NCBI RefSeq assembly: GCF_002954715.1 | Contig: NZ_MSCP01000003.1 | Coordinates: 285,390-349,389 of the forward strand | DNA: 64,000 nucleotides | Direction: 5' to 3' | Origin: Aliivibrio sifiae | GTDB lineage: Bacteria > Pseudomonadota > Gammaproteobacteria > Enterobacterales > Vibrionaceae | Part shown: positions 1-9,934 of the stretch, piece after piece | Layout of the letters: each line of letters begins with the position of its first letter | Position numbering within the stretch: the stretch's first letter is position 1 | The notes under the pieces: generated by a model | Told to the model about the DNA's origin: nothing | The model's database searches: none | Seen by the model: the letters and a program-made list of their open reading frames with translations, nothing else | Position numbers and translations under genes: made by a program

Positions 1-1113
1 CACACTTCTGGTGGTAATGGCCGTCGACTGGTTGTCGATATTGGCGGTGCAAGTACTGAACTGATTATTGGTGACGGTTTTGAAGCACAAGCACTCACAA
101 GTCTAAAGATGGGTTGTGTCACTTGGCTTGAAGGCTATTTTAAAGACCGTGCATTAACTCAAAAAAACTTTGATGCGGCAATTACTGGCGCAAAAGAGAC
201 TTTAGCTCCTATCTTACAGCAGTACACCAACCTTGGTTGGCAGACTTGTGTTGGAGCTAGCGGCACGGTTCAAGCTTTGCAAGAAATTATGTTGGCGCAA
301 GGCATGGATGAGGTGATTACCTTAACCAAGCTTAAGCGCCTTCAAAAGCAAGCAATGCAATACGAACATTTAGAAGAATTAGATATTGATGGGCTAACCC
401 TAGAACGCGCCTTAGTGTTCCCAAGTGGTTTATCCATTCTTATCGCTATATTTGAATTACTAAATATCGATTCAATGACATTGGCTGGTGGCGCTCTACG
501 TGAGGGGCTATGTTACGGTATGATCGAAGCACTTCAGCACGATGAAGTATGTCAACGTACGATTTGTAGCATACAAAAACGCTATCAACTAGATTTCGAC
601 TACGCTCAACAAGTTACTGATTTAGCAGAACAGCTTGCTATACAATGTGGTTCGGAATGGTTAATAGAACCTCAAGCTCTGCCGTTATTAAAAACAGCAA
701 CTCAGCTGCATGAATTGGGAATGTGTATTGATTATAAAAAAGCAGGTGAACACTCAGCTTACTTAATTAATGCATTAGATTTACCCGGCTACACGCGCGC
801 GCAAAAACACCTACTAGGTGAACTACTTCGCCGCTACCGTGAGCAGTTCTCAGCTATGCCGACTCAACACGCGGTGTCTGATTTATCAGCCCAACGCATG
901 TTACGAATCCTGCGTTTAGCCCTTATCTTAACGCATCGTCGCGATGTGTCTTTGGCTCCAGTTGTGACTCTATCTGAAAAAGACGATGTATTATCATTAT
1001 CTATTAATAAGAAATGGTTAGCAGCAAACCCTCTAACTAGAGCGGAGTTGGAAATTGAAGCAGATAAGCAAACGAATATTGGTTGGGATTTGGTTATAGA
1101 GCCAAGAAACTAG
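1..1113 (+). CDS. gppA: Guanosine pentaphosphate / exopolyphosphate phosphatase GppA, 5' end missing
   Basis: The reading frame is open from base 1, so the gene starts outside the window; about 370 C-terminal residues are present, against roughly 494 in E. coli GppA. The phosphate-binding signature DIGGASTEL is encoded at about 40-66 and is followed by GCVTWLE, a [10 protein letters not shown] block and [10 protein letters not shown], all characteristic of the Ppx/GppA family. The sequence is closer to my memory of GppA than of Ppx, including the ERALVFPSG segment. The family converts pppGpp to ppGpp and hydrolyses polyphosphate, acting in the stringent response. The TAG stop at 1111-1113 is followed by a hairpin terminator at about 1204. 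The GppA rather than Ppx assignment is by sequence resemblance. Confidence 0.92.
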   Translation, partial: HTSGGNGRRLVVDIGGASTELIIGDGFEAQALTSLKMGCVTWLEGYFKDRALTQKNFDAAITGAKETLAPILQQYTNLGWQTCVGASGTVQALQEIMLAQGMDEVITLTKLKRLQKQAMQYEHLEELDIDGLTLERALVFPSGLSILIAIFELLNIDSMTLAGGALREGLCYGMIEALQHDEVCQRTICSIQKRYQLDFDYAQQVTDLAEQLAIQCGSEWLIEPQALPLLKTATQLHELGMCIDYKKAGEHSAYLINALDLPGYTRAQKHLLGELLRRYREQFSAMPTQHAVSDLSAQRMLRILRLALILTHRRDVSLAPVVTLSEKDDVLSLSINKKWLAANPLTRAELEIEADKQTNIGWDLVIEPRN

Positions 1114-1161
1114 AACGCTTCGCTTCTATAAGAGCAAACTCAAGAGCTAGATTGGTACTAA

Positions 1162-1196
1162 ATTCAGGATTCAGGATTCAGGATTCAGGATTCAGG
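1162..1196. repeat. Five perfect tandem copies of the heptamer ATTCAGG
   Basis: Five uninterrupted 7-bp units lie between gppA and its terminator. The region is non-coding. A short perfect array like this is a likely site of slippage and so of strain-to-strain length variation (inference). Confidence 0.9.
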
Positions 1197-1203
1197 AAAA
1201 ATA

Positions 1204-1240
1204 AAAGCATGATGATTAACTAAAATCATCATGCTTTTTT
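1204..1240 (+). terminator. Rho-independent terminator after gppA
   Basis: A 14-bp stem (AAAGCATGATGATT with its complement) closes a 6-base loop and is followed by a T-run. The A-rich left flank means it could also serve minus-strand transcripts leaving hemB. Confidence 0.85.
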
Positions 1241-1284
1241 GTTTTTTGAATAAAGAACTTACAGCATTCAAAATTCTTACTTTT

Positions 1285-1372
1285 ATAGTTTCTAGTTAGC
1301 GCAGCATATAGTCTCTAGTTAATACCAAAGCTACCCCTTGAAACCTTTAAGCGAAGCGATCTGAACCTTACT
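1285..1372. repeat. Dispersed intergenic repeat, inverted relative to the copy near 4245-4310
   Basis: This stretch contains CTAGTTAGCGCAGC and, further on, CCTTTAAGCGAAGCGATCTGAA. The first block recurs in direct orientation near 3568 and 4590. The second recurs as a reverse complement near 4246-4275. A related piece (AACGCTTCGCTTCTATAAGAGC, about 1115-1136) is the reverse complement of 3537-3556. These read as fragments of a small intergenic repeat family surrounding the hemB/tatD/csrB block. Confidence 0.6.
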
Positions 1373-1373
1373 C

Positions 1374-2405
<1,032 letters not shown>

Positions 2406-2522
2406 TTATGATGCAATCAATATATACCCATCGCCTTTTGAATCCAAATTTTCTTAGAGATCTGATTTTTACGATTAACTTGGTATGATAGAAAATATAA
2501 TTTTAATAAAAGAGCCTTAAAT

Positions 2523-3284
2523 ATGATTGATACCCACGCTCACATATATGCGAAAGAATTTGATGAAGACCGAGATTTAGTGGTTCAGCGCGCCTTAGCA
2601 CAAGGTATTGATCAAATTTTATTACCAAATATCGATTTAGAATCTATCGAACCAATGCTTCAAACCGAAGCTGCCTACCCTAATATTTGTCGCTCAATGA
2701 TGGGATTACACCCTTGCTATGTAAATGCAGATGTTAAGCAAACCCTAGCAACAATCCACTCTTGGTTTGAGAAACACAACTTCATTGCGGTAGGTGAAAT
2801 AGGTATTGACCTATACTGGGACAAAACCTTTAAAGCTGAACAAGAGATGGCTTTTATCACCCAATTAAACTGGGCAAAAGAGATGAAACTGCCTGTTGTT
2901 ATCCATACTCGTGATTCTATTGAAGAAACATTAACCCTGCTTAAGCAAGAGCAAGATGGCTCATTATCAGGCACTTTCCATTGCTTTGGTGGTTCTGTTG
3001 ACGAAGCGAAAGCAATTAATGATTTAGGCTTTCATCTTGGTTTAGGCGGCGTTTCTACCTTTAAGAATGGTGGTATGGATAAAATAATCCCTCATCTTAA
3101 TATGGATTACTTAATTCTAGAGACCGATTGCCCATATTTAGCCCCTGTACCTCATCGTGGTAAACGTAATGAGCCAGCGTATACGCAATTAGTTGCTCAA
3201 CGTGTAGCTGACTTACGTGAGATAAGTTTAGCGGATGTGGATGCGATTACGACGGCGAATGCGAAAAGACTTTTTGGGATTTAA
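2523..3284 (+). CDS. tatD: TatD-family metal-dependent hydrolase / DNase
   Basis: This 253-residue TIM-barrel metallohydrolase has every TatD metal ligand visible: DTHAH (H5, H7), GEIGID (E92), VIHTRD (H128), FHCFGG (H153) and ETDCPYLAP (D202). Family members are 3'-5' exonucleases or phosphodiesterases implicated in DNA quality control. The N-terminus (MIDTHAHIY...MGLHPCYV) differs from classic E. coli TatD and is more like YcfH- or Bacteroidetes-type members, so the symbol denotes the family rather than strict orthology. It is not part of the tat operon here, which lies 2 kb away on the other strand beyond the csrB repeats. Confidence 0.9.
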   Translation: MIDTHAHIYAKEFDEDRDLVVQRALAQGIDQILLPNIDLESIEPMLQTEAAYPNICRSMMGLHPCYVNADVKQTLATIHSWFEKHNFIAVGEIGIDLYWDKTFKAEQEMAFITQLNWAKEMKLPVVIHTRDSIEETLTLLKQEQDGSLSGTFHCFGGSVDEAKAINDLGFHLGLGGVSTFKNGGMDKIIPHLNMDYLILETDCPYLAPVPHRGKRNEPAYTQLVAQRVADLREISLADVDAITTANAKRLFGI

Positions 3285-3322
3285 GAGAGAAAAATAGAGT
3301 TCAGAATTAAACCCTGCATTCA

Positions 3323-3497
3323 CAACCCCTCCTAGCCTCCCCTTATATCGACATTGGTGATCACATAAGATATTTACTCAAGGGGAGGAACTGTCTTGTG
3401 ATCGCTGAAATAACCACACCACAGAAGGTTCTCCTCCCTTTACCTATGAATTACTGGGAGCAATAATATCAATACAAGGGGGAGTTAGAGGGGGTTG
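3323..3497. repeat. MITE-like palindromic element, copy A
   Basis: The element is about 175 bp and has imperfect terminal inverted repeats of about 26 bp. The left end begins CAACCCCTCCTAGCCTCCCC; the complement of the right end begins CAACCCCCTCTAACTCCCCC. It has no coding capacity. A second copy lies at 4347-4520. It could be a non-autonomous transposable element or a large palindromic intergenic repeat; no clear target-site duplication was recognised. Confidence 0.7.
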
Positions 3498-3606
3498 TTG
3501 ATACCATATTTCATCAAGATTCTGAATCAGATTTTGCTCTTATAGAAGCGAAGCGGTCTAGCCTCTAGTTAGCGCAGCGTATAGGTTTTTACTTTGCTCT
3601 AAACAA

Positions 3607-3638
3607 GAAAAACCCCGGTAGACTCTCGTCCAACGGGG
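3607..3638 (-). terminator. csrB: Terminator of csrB copy A
   Basis: A CCCCG/CGGGG stem with an inner GAC/GTC helix is followed on the minus strand by a T-run. Confidence 0.9.
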
Positions 3639-4029
3639 TTATAACTTTACTCGCAGCAATCCGGCTACTAATGGTGCTCCATGCATCAAATCCTTGATAG
3701 TATACTGATTCCTTCAGTGCATTCCTTTCTCGCTATCCTAGCGGTGTCCTTGATCTTATCCTGATCCGTTAACAATCCGTAGTTAACTCTCTTCACTTGT
3801 TCCTTGAGCGGTGTCCCTTACATCATCCTGATGTGCAATCCATTTTCCTCAATCCTAGAGGTGTCCATCGTCTTTCCTTAGTAGCAACCATCCTAGTTAC
3901 TATTGCGTCCATTCAATGTCCATTTTGCTATCCGTGCCGATTACTAATCCTAAGTAACCGAGTGCCTCATCCTGAAGCGTACCAAATCCTTGGCTAGTTC
4001 CTGTTCCGTGTCAGCATCCTTCCGACACC
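3607..4029 (-). ncRNA. csrB: CsrB-family CsrA-sequestering sRNA, copy A
   Basis: Read on the minus strand, this is a chain of short hairpins with GGA in almost every loop (for example CATCA-GGA-like-TGATG and CGCTA-GGA-TAGCG). I count about 29 GGA trinucleotides before the terminator. The 3' segment GTAGCCGGATTGCTGCGA closely resembles the corresponding end of E. coli CsrB. It ends in a strong terminator at 3607-3638. The predicted 5' end at about 4028-4029 lies just after a promoter (TTGCTG, 16 bp, TAATCT). CsrB RNAs titrate the translational regulator CsrA and are activated by the GacA/VarA response regulator. V. fischeri is known to have two such RNAs; which name applies to which copy is not decided here. 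Confidence 0.93.
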
Positions 4030-4063
4030 AATAAGATTACGCTTTTCATTATTTTCAGCAATA
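4030..4063 (-). promoter_or_regulatory. csrB: Promoter of csrB copy A
   Basis: On the minus strand TTGCTG and TAATCT are separated by 16 bp, about 6 bases before the predicted RNA start. The same two hexamers and spacing recur upstream of copy B although the spacer sequence differs. Confidence 0.65.
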
Positions 4064-4193
4064 GACTAAATTCAAACTTTTGCAAAAAGAATTATCCTAC
4101 TTTCAATAGTAAAATTAAAAAATATACATATCAATAACTTAACTAGTAATTAGTTCAATTTAGACATGAATAAAGCGAAAATGCGCACTTGTT

Positions 4194-4211
4194 TGTGAGA
4201 GATCTCGCACA
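4194..4211. promoter_or_regulatory. GacA/UvrY (VarA)-type upstream box of csrB copy A
   Basis: The 18-bp near-palindrome TGTGAGAGATCTCGCACA fits the GacA consensus TGTAAG-N6-CTTACA in spacing and symmetry. It sits about 170 bp upstream of the RNA start, similar to the far-upstream activator sites of enteric csr RNAs. It is conserved in both repeat units although the DNA between it and the promoter has diverged, which implies selection. Confidence 0.75.
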
Positions 4212-4346
4212 CGGGTAATGGGGTTTTGGGAATAAGGATTCAGATCGCTACGCTTAAAGGTTTCAAGAGTGAGCGTGGTAAGTGATAAATACAACTAGAA
4301 ACTATAAGATCAAGACAAAATACGGAGCAATTAACACCTGTATTCA

Positions 4347-4520
4347 CAACCCCTCCTAGCCGCCCCTTATATCGACATTGGTGATCACATGAGATATTTA
4401 CTCAAGGGGAGGAACTGTATTGCGAGCGCTAAAATATCCGCACCAAAGAAGGTTCTCCCCCTTTATCTATGAATTCCTGAGAGCGATAATATCAATATAA
4501 GGGGGAGTTAGAGGGGGTTG
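4347..4520. repeat. MITE-like palindromic element, copy B
   Basis: This is the second copy of the element at 3323-3497, with the same imperfect terminal inverted repeats and scattered point differences. Confidence 0.7.
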
Positions 4521-4628
4521 CTGACACCATAATCTATTAAATTCAGAATCAACTCTCGCTCTTATAAAAGCGAAGCGTTCTAGCCTCTAGTTAGCGTAGC
4601 GTATAGGCTTTTACTTTACCCCAAACAA

Positions 4629-4660
4629 GAAAAACCCCGCTAGACTCTCGTCTAACGGGG
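4629..4660 (-). terminator. csrB: Terminator of csrB copy B
   Basis: A CCCCG/CGGGG stem with an inner TAGAC/GTCTA helix and TCTC loop is followed by a T-run on the minus strand. Confidence 0.9.
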
Positions 4661-5051
4661 TTATAACTTTACTCGCAGCAATCCGGCTACTAATGGTGCT
4701 CCATGCATCAAATCCTTGATAGTATACTGATTCCTTCAGTGCATTCCTTTCTCGCTATCCTAGCGGTGTCCTTGATCTTATCCTGATCCGTTAACAGTCC
4801 GTAGTTAACTCTCTTCGCTTGTTCCTTGAGCGGTGTCCGTTACATCATCCTGATGTGCAGTCCATTTACCTCAATCCTAGAGGTGTCCATTGTCTTTCCT
4901 TAGTAGTAACCATCCTAGTTACTATTGCGTCCATTCAATGTCCATTTCGCTATCCGTGCCGATTACTAATCCTAAGTAACCGAGTGCCTCATCCTGAAGC
5001 GTACCAAATCCTTGGCTAGTTCCTGTTCCGTGTCAGCATCCTTCCGACACC
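4629..5051 (-). ncRNA. csrB: CsrB-family CsrA-sequestering sRNA, copy B
   Basis: This is a near-identical duplicate of copy A with the same predicted length (about 423 nt), hairpin chain and GGA loops. Differences are scattered single bases. Several fall in loops or improve pairing: the stem read here as TAGTAAC/GTTACTA is perfect, whereas copy A has a mismatch. In the terminator an A-T pair replaces a mismatch present in copy A. Possession of its own promoter, terminator and GacA-type box indicates an independently transcribed gene. Confidence 0.93.
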
Positions 5052-5085
5052 ATTGAGATTACGCCTTTCACCTATTTCAGCAATA
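5052..5085 (-). promoter_or_regulatory. csrB: Promoter of csrB copy B
   Basis: TTGCTG, 16 bp, then TAATCT on the minus strand, identical hexamers and spacing to copy A. Confidence 0.65.
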
Positions 5086-5215
5086 GACTAAATCCTAATT
5101 TTTGCAAAAAAAAATATACGTTATTTACCACGAAAAACAAAAGTATTAAATTTCAACAAGTTAACTAAAAACCGATAATTTTCGACTACAAATAAAGCGC
5201 CAAATCTCACTAACT

Positions 5216-5233
5216 TGTAAGAGATCTCGCACA
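5216..5233. promoter_or_regulatory. GacA/UvrY (VarA)-type upstream box of csrB copy B
   Basis: TGTAAGAGATCTCGCACA has one perfect TGTAAG half-site. It lies at the same distance from the RNA start as the box of copy A. Confidence 0.78.
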
Positions 5234-5350
5234 CGGCTTTTCCATTTTATCTCTACTATCTCTCATGCCTTAAAAATCTAACCGTGATACTGATCACTCT
5301 ATAGCCGAATAAAATAAAATAACGCCCTATTTATGGCTTAAAAAAGAATA

Positions 5351-5380
5351 AAAAAAAGCGCTGATATAGTATCAGCGCTT
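5351..5380 (-). terminator. Terminator of the tatABC transcript
   Basis: AAGCGCTGAT pairs with ATCAGCGCTT. On the minus strand the hairpin runs into a T-tract about 25 bases after the tatC stop. Confidence 0.88.
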
Positions 5381-5405
5381 TCAATTTTATTTATTCTAAC
5401 AAGTA

Positions 5406-6161
5406 TTATGCTTCGTCTTTTTCCATGTCATCTTCATTTTCTTCCCTTACATAAAAACGAGAGAAGAACAAACCGAACTCAAACAGAATACACATAGGTA
5501 CTGCAAGTAGGGTTTGAGAAATAATGTCTGGCGGTGTTAGCATCATACCCACAACAAACGCACCGACAACAATGTATGGACGTTTTTGCTTTAAGGTTTC
5601 AGGTGTTGTTGCTCCTGTCCAACATAATAAAATGATGGCGACGGGAATTTCAAACGCGATACCAAAGGCAAGGAATAAAGCTAAAACAAAATCAAGATAA
5701 CTGGCGATATCCGTAGCAACTTGAACGCCTTCCGGTGCAATGTTTGTAAAAAAGCTAAACACTAACGGAAAAACGATAAAGTAAGCGAAAGAAACGCCTG
5801 CATAAAACAACATTGAGCTTGAGAACAATAACGGCATGATCAGTTTCTTTTCATGCTTATACAGTCCAGGAGCTACAAATGCCCATACTTGATAAAGAAT
5901 CACTGGAACAGCGACAAATATCGATGCCACCAAAGTCAGCTTTATAGGCGTGAAAAATGGTGACGCGACATCAGTTGCTATCATCGTTGCACCGGCTGGT
6001 AATCTTTCTACCAACGGCGCTGATAAGAACTCATAAATGTCATTAGCAAACCAGACCAGACCTAAAAACACCACGATTACGGCAATTAATGCCTTTAATA
6101 GACGGTTTCTTAGCTCTAATAGGTGAGTTAACAACGGCTGAGAGTGTTCAACTGATGACAT
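5406..6161 (-). CDS. tatC: Sec-independent protein translocase subunit TatC
   Basis: TatC is the polytopic inner-membrane core of the twin-arginine translocase and binds the RR signal peptide. The 251-residue protein (E. coli 258) shows the family pattern: an N-terminal [12 protein letters not shown] helix start, the periplasmic stretch [21 protein letters not shown] before the third helix, and six hydrophobic segments. The C-terminus is acidic ([11 protein letters not shown]). It is last in tatA-tatB-tatC, 2 bases after tatB, and followed by a terminator, so the three are co-transcribed. Confidence 0.97.
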   Translation of the reverse strand: MSSVEHSQPLLTHLLELRNRLLKALIAVIVVFLGLVWFANDIYEFLSAPLVERLPAGATMIATDVASPFFTPIKLTLVASIFVAVPVILYQVWAFVAPGLYKHEKKLIMPLLFSSSMLFYAGVSFAYFIVFPLVFSFFTNIAPEGVQVATDIASYLDFVLALFLAFGIAFEIPVAIILLCWTGATTPETLKQKRPYIVVGAFVVGMMLTPPDIISQTLLAVPMCILFEFGLFFSRFYVREENEDDMEKDEA

Positions 6162-6163
6162 AA

Positions 6164-6541
6164 TTACTCTGCTTTTGTTTTAGAAGTTGAATCAGATGTT
6201 ACCGGCGTTTCTGTATCTACTTTTGGAGTATCTACAGTTTCTTCTGGTTTTGCATATGGGCGAGTGACATCAGCTGCCGCTTGCTTTAACTCTTCTACTG
6301 ATTTTTTAAGATCAGGCGCTAAGTCTTCCATATTCATCTGTTCTGCTTTACGCAAATTTTCTTGTAACTCTTGTATCTTCAGCTCTTGTGTCAGCTCATC
6401 TTTGACGTTATTCGCCATGCTTTTTGCTGCCCCAACAAACTGAGCCACAGAGCGGATCGCTTTTGGTAAACGTTCCGGTCCTAATACAACGAGTCCAACA
6501 ACAGAGATCAGTATCAGTTCCCAAAAACCGATATCAAACAC
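6164..6541 (-). CDS. tatB: Twin-arginine translocase subunit TatB
   Basis: TatB pairs with TatC in the substrate receptor complex. The start [26 protein letters not shown] gives one N-terminal membrane helix (about residues 4-21), the GPERLP hinge and then an amphipathic helix, all diagnostic. At 125 residues it is shorter than E. coli TatB (171) because the unstructured C-terminal tail is short. The tail is rich in Thr, Ser and Glu. It sits 3 bases after tatA and 2 bases before tatC. Confidence 0.96.
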   Translation of the reverse strand: MFDIGFWELILISVVGLVVLGPERLPKAIRSVAQFVGAAKSMANNVKDELTQELKIQELQENLRKAEQMNMEDLAPDLKKSVEELKQAAADVTRPYAKPEETVDTPKVDTETPVTSDSTSKTKAE

Positions 6542-6544
6542 GTG

Positions 6545-6796
6545 TTATGCCTGCTCTTTGTCGTTTTGCTTTTGTTTTTCTACTGTCTCTGCTTCTTTTT
6601 TCTCTAAGTTTTGAGGAGCAACAAAATCAGCGTCTTTTTTCGCATCTTTTGCTGTATCTTCTTCACTTATCGCTTTTTTAAAGCCTTTAACTGCAGAACC
6701 CAAATCACTGCCTACACCGCGTAATTTTTTCGTACCAAATAACAGAACGATAATTACTGCAATAATAAGAAGTTGCCAAATACTAATACCACCCAT
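6545..6796 (-). CDS. tatA: Twin-arginine translocase subunit TatA
   Basis: TatA forms the oligomeric pore element of the Tat system. The 83-residue protein begins [20 protein letters not shown], a single membrane helix. [14 protein letters not shown] follows (the FG hinge and amphipathic helix). The C-terminal half is charged. It is the first gene of tatABC, about 50 bases after ubiB on the same strand, so it may share the ubi transcript. Confidence 0.96.
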   Translation of the reverse strand: MGGISIWQLLIIAVIIVLLFGTKKLRGVGSDLGSAVKGFKKAISEEDTAKDAKKDADFVAPQNLEKKEAETVEKQKQNDKEQA

Positions 6797-6850
6797 GCTT
6801 GTTTCCTCAGCGTGTTAGGGTTAAAAAATTGCTAATCAGAATAACGCTTA

Positions 6851-8482
6851 TCAACGATATGCTCGCCAGCTTAATAGCCAAAACGTGATTCCTGTAGCAG
6901 CACTAATTGATGCTAACGCAGTAATGTTACTGGTTAATAACACCGCAGAACAAATCAGCAGAGTTGCTCCAACATTAAATAGGAATTGTCCTTTCGCTTG
7001 TTGACGCTTACTTTGACGATAACCTGCGTAGAGTTTATCCATTCGTTGATTGAGAACTTTGCCCTGGCGCAAACTGTCATAAACTAAATCTGGTAGTTCT
7101 GGCAATTTTTCAGCCCAAAATGGCGCTTTCTCACTCAAAGCAGTCACGAAGGCTGCCGGTCCAATTTGTTTTGCCATCCACGTTTCTAAAAACGGTTTGG
7201 CGGTTGCCCATAGATCCAGTTGAGGGTACAGCTGTCGCCCTAATCCTTCTACGTACAACAATGTTTTTTGCAATAGAACCAATTGCGGTTGCACTTCCAT
7301 ATTAAAACGACGTGCTGTATTAAATAAATTCAATAATACATGCCCAAAAGATATCTCACCTAATGGCTTTGCAAATATTGGCTCACATACCATGCGGATC
7401 GCAAATTCAAATTCTTCGACATTAGTGTCCGCCGGAACCCAACCTGAATCAACATGTAATTGTGCGACTTTACGATAATCACTATTAAAAAAGCCTAATA
7501 AATTTTCAGCTAAATAGCGCTTATCTTCTTTATTGAGTGTTCCAACAATACCACAATCTAATCCAATCCATTGTGGATTATCTGGATTATCTGGATTTAC
7601 AAACACGTTCCCTGGGTGCATGTCCGCATGAAAAAAGCTATCTCTAAACACTTGAGTAAAGAAAACAGACACACCACGTTCCGCTAATAGCTTCATGTTG
7701 GTGTTATTTCTTTCTAATTGTTCAATATCAGAAACTTGAATACCATAGATACGCTCAGACACCATCAAGTTTTCAGAGCTTAAATCTAAAATAACTTCTG
7801 GTACATACAACTCTTCACTGCCTTCAAAATTACGGCGCAGCTGCATTGCATTACTGGCTTCTCTTCTTAAGTCTAGTTCATCAAGTAAGGTTTTTTCGTA
7901 TTCTTCAATAACTTCAACAGGCTTTAAACGACGAGCTTCTGGAATGTGTTGCTCAACTAACCCTGCCATTCGATACATTAATCGAATATCAGCTTCAATA
8001 ACTGGACGAATATCAGGACGAATAATCTTAAGTACTATTTCTCGGCCTGACTCTTTTAGCTTTGCTGTATGTACTTGAGCAATAGAGGCAGAGGCTAAAG
8101 GAATAATATCAAACTCAGTAAACCAATTTTCTAATGGCCCACCCAGTGCAATTTCCATTTGATCTTTAGCTAATTGGCCATCAAATGGAGCGACTTGATC
8201 TTGCAGTAATGCCAGTTGATCGGCTAAATGAGGAGGAAAAAGGTCACGACGAGTTGACATCATTTGACCAAATTTAATCCATACAGGTCCTAACTCTTGT
8301 AGCGCCAAACGTAAGCGTTCACCTAATGGTTTCTCTGGATATTTATTTTTTATCCAGAAAAGCCCTCGACGTAAACGCTTTGGTAGTTGAGTTAACGCGT
8401 GATCAGGCAGCAGTTCATCTAATCCATACTCAAGCTGAACCTTGGTGATGTGATATAAACGCTTTAGCTCTGATGGTGTCAT
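6851..8482 (-). CDS. ubiB: Ubiquinone biosynthesis ATPase/kinase-like protein UbiB
   Basis: UbiB is an atypical ADCK/ABC1-family protein needed for coenzyme Q synthesis, tethered to the inner membrane. The 543 residues include the family KxGQ motif (IKFGQMMS, K70), the Ala-rich loop [16 protein letters not shown] and the GLDCGIVG metal-binding loop. Two hydrophobic segments follow from about residue 500 ([17 protein letters not shown]). It overlaps ubiJ by 4 bases, which implies translational coupling in ubiE-ubiJ-ubiB, the same order as in E. coli. Confidence 0.97.
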   Translation of the reverse strand: MTPSELKRLYHITKVQLEYGLDELLPDHALTQLPKRLRRGLFWIKNKYPEKPLGERLRLALQELGPVWIKFGQMMSTRRDLFPPHLADQLALLQDQVAPFDGQLAKDQMEIALGGPLENWFTEFDIIPLASASIAQVHTAKLKESGREIVLKIIRPDIRPVIEADIRLMYRMAGLVEQHIPEARRLKPVEVIEEYEKTLLDELDLRREASNAMQLRRNFEGSEELYVPEVILDLSSENLMVSERIYGIQVSDIEQLERNNTNMKLLAERGVSVFFTQVFRDSFFHADMHPGNVFVNPDNPDNPQWIGLDCGIVGTLNKEDKRYLAENLLGFFNSDYRKVAQLHVDSGWVPADTNVEEFEFAIRMVCEPIFAKPLGEISFGHVLLNLFNTARRFNMEVQPQLVLLQKTLLYVEGLGRQLYPQLDLWATAKPFLETWMAKQIGPAAFVTALSEKAPFWAEKLPELPDLVYDSLRQGKVLNQRMDKLYAGYRQSKRQQAKGQFLFNVGATLLICSAVLLTSNITALASISAATGITFWLLSWRAYR

Positions 8483-9102
8483 GCGCGCTCCATTGGATAA
8501 GCATTCAATAATCGCGTTAAACGAACATCAAGATCCGCAAGTTGAGTATCAACATCAGAAACTTGATCACAAAAATGCGCAATTTCTAACGGCGCTGGTG
8601 CAATTTTCCATTCTTCAGTTAACACTTCTGCCGCGTGACGTGTTTGACGAGAAATTTGTTTCTTTACCCAACACGCACTGTTTTTTACACCACTCACTAA
8701 AGTATGAGCAACAATATCACCAGTATATTGGGAAAGTTTCTCTTCCACATCCGGTTTAAGCTCAGTTAATAACGCAGAGAATTGTTGTGCGAGGTTAAGA
8801 TCACCTTCAAGCACCAACTTATCTTGTTTTATTAATTGAGTTATGTTGTTTTTCTCACGCAGTTGCGGCAAAACAGAAAGGTTTAAAGCAAGGTAGCAAT
8901 CGACCTCACCTTCAAACTTTGACAGGATATCTACTTGCTGCTGACTAAAAATAAAATACAAATCTTTGTTCACTTCATTTAAATGAACATGAATGATTTT
9001 TTCTTTTAACCTAAGCAGCGCAGCTTTGCTATCAGGTGATTCTTTTAACAGAGTATTTAACCCTGTTTCCATTACGCCTGTTACAAACGGTTCTAATGGC
9101 AT
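8479..9102 (-). CDS. ubiJ: Ubiquinone biosynthesis accessory factor UbiJ (SCP2 domain)
   Basis: UbiJ is a lipid-binding SCP2-type protein that with UbiK organises the soluble Ubi complex. The 207-residue protein (E. coli 201) has the N-terminal SCP2-like part ([23 protein letters not shown] split over residues ~37-60) and an amphipathic C-terminal region ending in a leucine-rich helix. Position between ubiE and ubiB with a 4-base overlap into ubiB supports the assignment, since the sequence itself is poorly conserved. Confidence 0.9.
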   Translation of the reverse strand: MPLEPFVTGVMETGLNTLLKESPDSKAALLRLKEKIIHVHLNEVNKDLYFIFSQQQVDILSKFEGEVDCYLALNLSVLPQLREKNNITQLIKQDKLVLEGDLNLAQQFSALLTELKPDVEEKLSQYTGDIVAHTLVSGVKNSACWVKKQISRQTRHAAEVLTEEWKIAPAPLEIAHFCDQVSDVDTQLADLDVRLTRLLNAYPMERA

Positions 9103-9113
9103 TATTTTATCCT

Positions 9114-9878
9114 TTAAAACTTATAGCCACGGTGCAACGCAACGATACCACCAGTAAGGTTGTAATAGTTTGCTTGCTCAAAACCAGCGTCTTCCATCAT
9201 GCTTTTCAGTGTTTCTTGATCTGGGTGCATACGGATAGATTCAGCTAAATAACGGTAGCTATCTGCATCGTTCGCGATTAACTCACCCATTTTAGGTAAT
9301 AAATGGAAAGAGTATGCATCGTAGATTTTTGATAGTGGTTCAAGAACTGGCTTGGAGAATTCTAAAACTAACAAACGACCACCCGGTTTTAATACGCGGA
9401 ACATCGAACGTAATGCTTTATCTTTATCTGTAACATTACGAAGACCAAAGCTGATAGTAATACAATCGAAATGATTATCAGGGAATGGCAGCTCTTCAGC
9501 ATTTGCTTGTACGTAGTTTACGTTACCAACAATACCCATATCACGCAGTTTATCACGACCAACATTCAACATTGAGTTGTTGATATCAGCTAGGATAACT
9601 TGACCTTTTTCACCGACAATACGAGAAAACTTAGCGGTTAAGTCACCAGTACCGCCGGCTAAATCAAGAACTTTATGGCCAGGACGTACGCCACTGCAAT
9701 CAATAGTGAATCGTTTCCAAACACGATGTACACCACCAGACATAAGGTCATTCATGATGTCGTATTTTGCAGCTACAGAGTGAAATACTTCTGCAACTTT
9801 CGCGACTTTTTCATCTTTCGCGACTGTAGTGAAGCCAAAGTGCGTTGTTTCTTCAGCAATGTTCATCTTGTCCGTCAT
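9114..9878 (-). CDS. ubiE: Ubiquinone/menaquinone C-methyltransferase UbiE
   Basis: UbiE is the SAM-dependent C-methylase shared by ubiquinone and menaquinone synthesis. The 254-residue protein carries the UbiE signatures [17 protein letters not shown] and [11 protein letters not shown] (SAM motif I, residues 71-81), then [14 protein letters not shown] and [17 protein letters not shown]. It is the first gene of ubiE-ubiJ-ubiB, 11 bases ahead of ubiJ. The AGAGGAC sequence upstream of the ATG is a good ribosome site. rmuC ends 57 bases upstream on the same strand. Confidence 0.98.
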   Translation of the reverse strand: MTDKMNIAEETTHFGFTTVAKDEKVAKVAEVFHSVAAKYDIMNDLMSGGVHRVWKRFTIDCSGVRPGHKVLDLAGGTGDLTAKFSRIVGEKGQVILADINNSMLNVGRDKLRDMGIVGNVNYVQANAEELPFPDNHFDCITISFGLRNVTDKDKALRSMFRVLKPGGRLLVLEFSKPVLEPLSKIYDAYSFHLLPKMGELIANDADSYRYLAESIRMHPDQETLKSMMEDAGFEQANYYNLTGGIVALHRGYKF

Positions 9879-9934
9879 TTTTCGTCCTCTAGAGATTGTT
9901 CGCTGAATCCCTACACTCTGAATTCAACAGCGCT

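Larger units (their letters stand above)
3307..5237. repeat. Approximately 1.02-kb tandem duplication carrying csrB genes
   Basis: Unit A (about 3307-4215) and unit B (about 4331-5237) are offset by 1022-1024 bp. Each contains, in plus-strand order, a 175-bp palindromic element, an AAGCGAAGCG-type repeat fragment, a minus-strand CsrB-like RNA with terminator and promoter, an AT-rich upstream region and an 18-bp GacA-type box. The sRNA part is nearly identical between units. The AT-rich region between promoter and box has diverged strongly. The 115 bases between the units hold only another dispersed-repeat fragment. Confidence 0.92.

Noticed and set aside
3797-5019. Two plus-strand 66-codon frames with nearly identical sequence inside the csrB repeats
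   Set aside because: They lie antisense to the CsrB-like RNAs, are duplicated only because the RNA gene is, and the base changes follow RNA structure rather than codons.
6424-6681. Plus-strand frame antisense to tatA/tatB
   Set aside because: It is a shadow of two well-recognised genes on the other strand.
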